Positions 61,878-64,000 of a DNA stretch of 64,000 bases are shown one piece after another. The notes below the pieces were generated by a model. The model was not told the DNA's origin, ran no database searches, and was given only the letters and a program-made list of their open reading frames with translations. The first letter of the stretch is position 1; each line of letters starts with the position of its first letter. This DNA is from Hyphomonadaceae bacterium (lineage in GTDB: Bacteria > Pseudomonadota > Alphaproteobacteria > Caulobacterales > Hyphomonadaceae), in the NCBI GenBank assembly GCA_016714495.1, contig JADKDU010000002.1:558001-622000 (forward strand), written 5' to 3'. The position numbers were made by a program, and so were the translations under genes.

Positions 61878-62806
61878 CTAGCCGTCAAATCCATCGTCGT
61901 CCGCATCTTCGCCAGGCACGGGCAGCGGCTTGGTTTTCGGCGCAGCCGGGGCGGCTCCACCACGGCGCGAGGCTTCATAGAAGGCAATCGCGGCCGCATT
62001 CGAAACGTTCAGGCTCTCCATCTGCGCGCCGATCGGGATCCGCGCCAGCCCGCTGCAGGCCTTGGCCACGCGGGTGCATTGCGCGTCTGCATCACGACAC
62101 CGCCAATTCCGAACGCCGCCGCCGATCGGAAGATCGCGCCGACATTCTGCGGGTCGGTCACCTGATCGAGGATCACGAGTGGCTTGTCCGGCTGCACGGC
62201 CGCATCCGAAATATCCGGCCCGTCGAGCGGCTTGCAGCGTACGGCCAGCCCTTGATGCACCGCGCCGGGCGGCAGCCGCATGTCGATCTCTTTCGGTTCC
62301 ATCAGTTCCGCAAACTTCGGCAATGCGCGAGCATCCAGACCCACACGCACGGCCGCGTTTGGGCTCACATAAGCCTTGCTGATCCGGCGCATCGGATTGG
62401 CCAGCGCGGCGGCGGCGGCGTGTATGCCCCAGATCCACACTTCGCCATGTTCCTCGAAAGAGGCTTCGCGGCGGTCGAACTGACCAGCCGGTGAGCGTCC
62501 GCTATCGCGGCGCTTCTGCTCAAACCGGTTCTGGCCGCTCTTGTTGAAACCGCCCCCGGGTTTGCCCTGAAACCCTTTGCCCGTTTCACCAGCCGGGCGA
62601 GCCGCCGCCCGTTCGCGGCTCCATGGCTTGTGGCCCGCGTCTGCAGAACGCTCCGTACGATCGCCGCCGGGATCACGTCCGCCACCCGGCGCACCGTCGC
62701 GATTGCGAGGGGCGCCGCCGTCGCGACCGCCAAAATCCCCTGATTTCCGGCCATTTCCTGGCCGGTTGCGTGGACGATCCTTCGTCACTATAAGACGCGC
62801 TCCCAA
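61878..62806 (-). pseudogene. rlmB: 23S rRNA 2'-O-ribose methyltransferase (RlmB/TrmH family), disrupted by internal deletion and frame change
   Basis: A basic Gly/Arg-rich N-tail of about 110 residues leads to the RlmB substrate-binding domain (GEVWIWGIHAAAAALANPMRRI) and the SPOUT N-terminus (KPLVILDQVTDPQNVGAIFRSAAAFG). Near 62055-62085 the frame changes and the C-terminal knot motif IPIGAQMESLNVSNAAAIAFYEASRR continues in another frame. Between them RlmB should have about 60 residues with the conserved LGxEGxG motif; this is missing, so this is not a simple 1-nt slip. Start is uncertain (TTG 62806 or GTG 62788). As shown the enzyme would be dead; misassembly is possible. Confidence 0.85.
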
Positions 62807-62881
62807 CTGAGGCCGCGCTTCGTTTCGGTCTCATCTGCTCCGGCGTCAAGCCGTAGCTTCGTCCTGAAGAAGGTCGGCCCT

Positions 62882-62967
62882 GGAAGGGTGGGAGAGTGGT
62901 TAAATCCACGAGACTGTAAATCTCGCGCTTCACGGCTACACTGGTTCGAATCCAGTCCCTTCCACCA
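62882..62967 (+). tRNA. tRNA-Tyr (anticodon GTA)
   Basis: 86-nt type II tRNA: acceptor GGAAGGG/CCCTTCC, D arm with GTGG-CCAC, anticodon stem AGACTGTAAATCT with GTA, long variable arm (CGCGCTTCACGGCTAC), T arm CTGG-TTCGAAT-CCAG, discriminator A and encoded CCA to 62967. Divergent from rlmB. Confidence 0.95.
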
Positions 62968-63128
62968 GCCTTCCTTCCGACAAGAGACTGTCCACTTTGG
63001 GAGCGCCAATTCGCACGCATTGCGGCGCATTTCGCGACTTCGAGCGTCTCTCATCCCGCCTCAATTCGACATTCGAGCCGGAATTTCAGCCCGAGTCTCT
63101 GATAGCTGATTTGGCCGTCCACTTTCCC

Positions 63129-63226
63129 TGCCTGTGAACAGGCATGGGGTCCCGATGCCGATAGGCGCGCTACGAGATTGTTTTAGCGGGAAGCGGAGGG
63201 GTCATCTTTCTGTGCCTGTTAACAGA
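63129..63226. promoter_or_regulatory. Two related palindromic boxes of TGCCTGT-N2-ACAGR type
   Basis: TGCCTGT GA ACAGGCA (63129-63144) is a 7-bp inverted repeat with a 2-nt centre. TGCCTGT TA ACAGATG (63213-63228) repeats the left arm exactly and most of the right. Centres are 84 bp apart, eight helical turns. They lie downstream of tRNA-Tyr and past the 3' end of the GH1 gene. They could be operators, but no regulator gene is in the window. Confidence 0.35.
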
Positions 63227-63397
63227 TGCAAACATCGGGAACCGAGAGCAGGGGCAAGTGCTTCTGTCGGCGCGCCTCGCGCAGCAGCGCTTCCGGTTTG
63301 AAGACTGAGGGCGCCGCATAGTCTTTCTTCGTCCCACGCGGAGCAGCTTGATCGCTGCGACCCATGCACATCGCGCGGTTGCAGAACGGAGGGCGAT

Positions 63398-64000
63398 CTA
63401 TTTTTCGGGGAGGCCGGAGAGGGCTTTCGCTTGCGCGATCTCCCCGAATGCCACGGCGGAAGGTTTGATGTGTCTCTGCTGCGTCGTTCGATCGACACCC
63501 ATCAATCCGAATTTTGGCGCGTATCCGGCAAGCCATTCGAAATTGTCGATCAGTGACCAATAGAAGTAGCCACGGACGTCGACGCCTTCCGCCATGGCCC
63601 GATGCAGCTTGGTGAGTGCGCTGCGGATGAACGCGATCCGGCGAGTGTCGTCGTCGCCAGCCCAGCCGTTCTCCGTAACAATGATCGGGGTCCTGGTGCG
63701 CTGCCAGACATAGTGGCAGGTTTCAGCCAGCGCCTGTGGCCGATCCTCATATCCCATAACGGTCAGCGGATGACCGGGCTCGGGCCCGAAGCGGCCGTCA
63801 GCGCGAACAACGACGCGGGTGTAAGTCTGGACGCCAATGAAGTCTTCCCCGGCCACTGCATCAAGACAGGCACCGTAGTACCGCTCCCGTCGCTGGTCGC
63901 GGAGATGCTCGGCTCCGGGCTCTGATTGCTCGTCCTGTATTGCCAACGTCACACCCACCTTCACATTGGGATGGTGGGACCTTATCGCGTCGCGTGCCTG
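63398..64000 (-). CDS. Glycoside hydrolase family 1 beta-glucosidase, 5' part beyond window edge
   Basis: C-terminal 200 residues of a GH1 enzyme; the frame is open past base 64000, so the N-terminus lies outside. The nucleophile is the Glu of TPIIVTENGWAGDDDTRR (the TENG motif), and GYFYWSLIDNFEWLAGYAPKFGLMGVDR is the aglycone-side signature. EDFIGVQTYTR corresponds to the NYY region before it. The protein would cleave beta-glucosides or galactosides. Stop at 63398. About 400 bp of non-coding DNA separates it from tRNA-Tyr. Confidence 0.92.
   Translation of the reverse strand, partial: QARDAIRSHHPNVKVGVTLAIQDEQSEPGAEHLRDQRRERYYGACLDAVAGEDFIGVQTYTRVVVRADGRFGPEPGHPLTVMGYEDRPQALAETCHYVWQRTRTPIIVTENGWAGDDDTRRIAFIRSALTKLHRAMAEGVDVRGYFYWSLIDNFEWLAGYAPKFGLMGVDRTTQQRHIKPSAVAFGEIAQAKALSGLPEK

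Overview
The window is high-GC bacterial chromosome, most likely from an alphaproteobacterium of the Caulobacterales/Hyphomonadaceae type. The inference rests on gene content: a DUF2336 protein, a DUF2842 mini-protein, an HWE-family histidine kinase with a single-domain receiver, the rplM-rpsI-argC order, a Hpt protein, and quinone/cytochrome-based respiration genes (ctaA, PQQ dehydrogenase, di-haem peroxidase-like enzyme). Genes lie on both strands in short operons, many with 1-4 nt stop/start overlaps. No CRISPR array, intact transposase, phage or integrase gene was seen.

Layout. 1-8 kb: the end of a retropepsin-like protein, gltX, an ArsR-controlled cassette (ArsR, PhnB/VOC, three tandem AHSA1/SRPBCC paralogues, DUF1801) with a palindromic operator, a DUF883 protein and a COG2509-type FAD dehydrogenase. 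8.3-17.1 kb: a nine-gene minus-strand operon that looks like a copper uptake/handling island: DUF2946, MbnP-like four-Cys lipoprotein, MbnH/MauG-like di-haem enzyme, CopC, CopD, a second DUF2946, a PCuAC-MliC fusion, a TonB-dependent receptor and an exported EF-hand/DJ-1 protein. 17.1-18.3 kb: decayed DNA with a TonB-receptor pseudogene and a possible tRNA 3' remnant. 18.3-32.5 kb: PQQ dehydrogenase, LOG, ABC exporter, broken DHFR-like gene, cupin, GST, plsC, amphi-Trp plus two glutathione peroxidases, outer-membrane protein, esterase, DUF2842, ctaA and an M28 peptidase. 33-45 kb: ribosomal proteins L13/S9, argC, DUF2336, CoA transferase, HWE kinase and receiver, lytic transglycosylase, degenerate EAL, Nudix, Hpt, class II aldolase, nadK and cytochrome c. 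45-55 kb: pgi, patatin lipoprotein, pbpC and alpha-2-macroglobulin (peptidoglycan synthesis/periplasmic defence pair). 55-64 kb: tRNA-Thr, OmpA-like small protein, metG, GST, M20 amidohydrolase, a two-TM Pro/Ala-linker protein, rlmB, tRNA-Tyr and the C-terminal part of a GH1 beta-glucosidase cut by the right edge.

Two themes deserve attention. First, the copper island joins the MbnP/MbnH 'metallo-mystery pair' to CopCD, a PCuAC-MliC fusion and a TonB receptor in one apparent transcription unit, which suggests a complete envelope route for copper without any visible methanobactin gene. Second, several housekeeping genes are broken: pgi by two 1-nt losses, metG and gpx by 1-nt gains, all in G/C runs; rlmB by an internal deletion; and a DHFR-like gene by an in-frame stop. 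The homopolymer changes look like residual sequencing error rather than biology; the rlmB and TonB-receptor lesions look more like real decay or misassembly.
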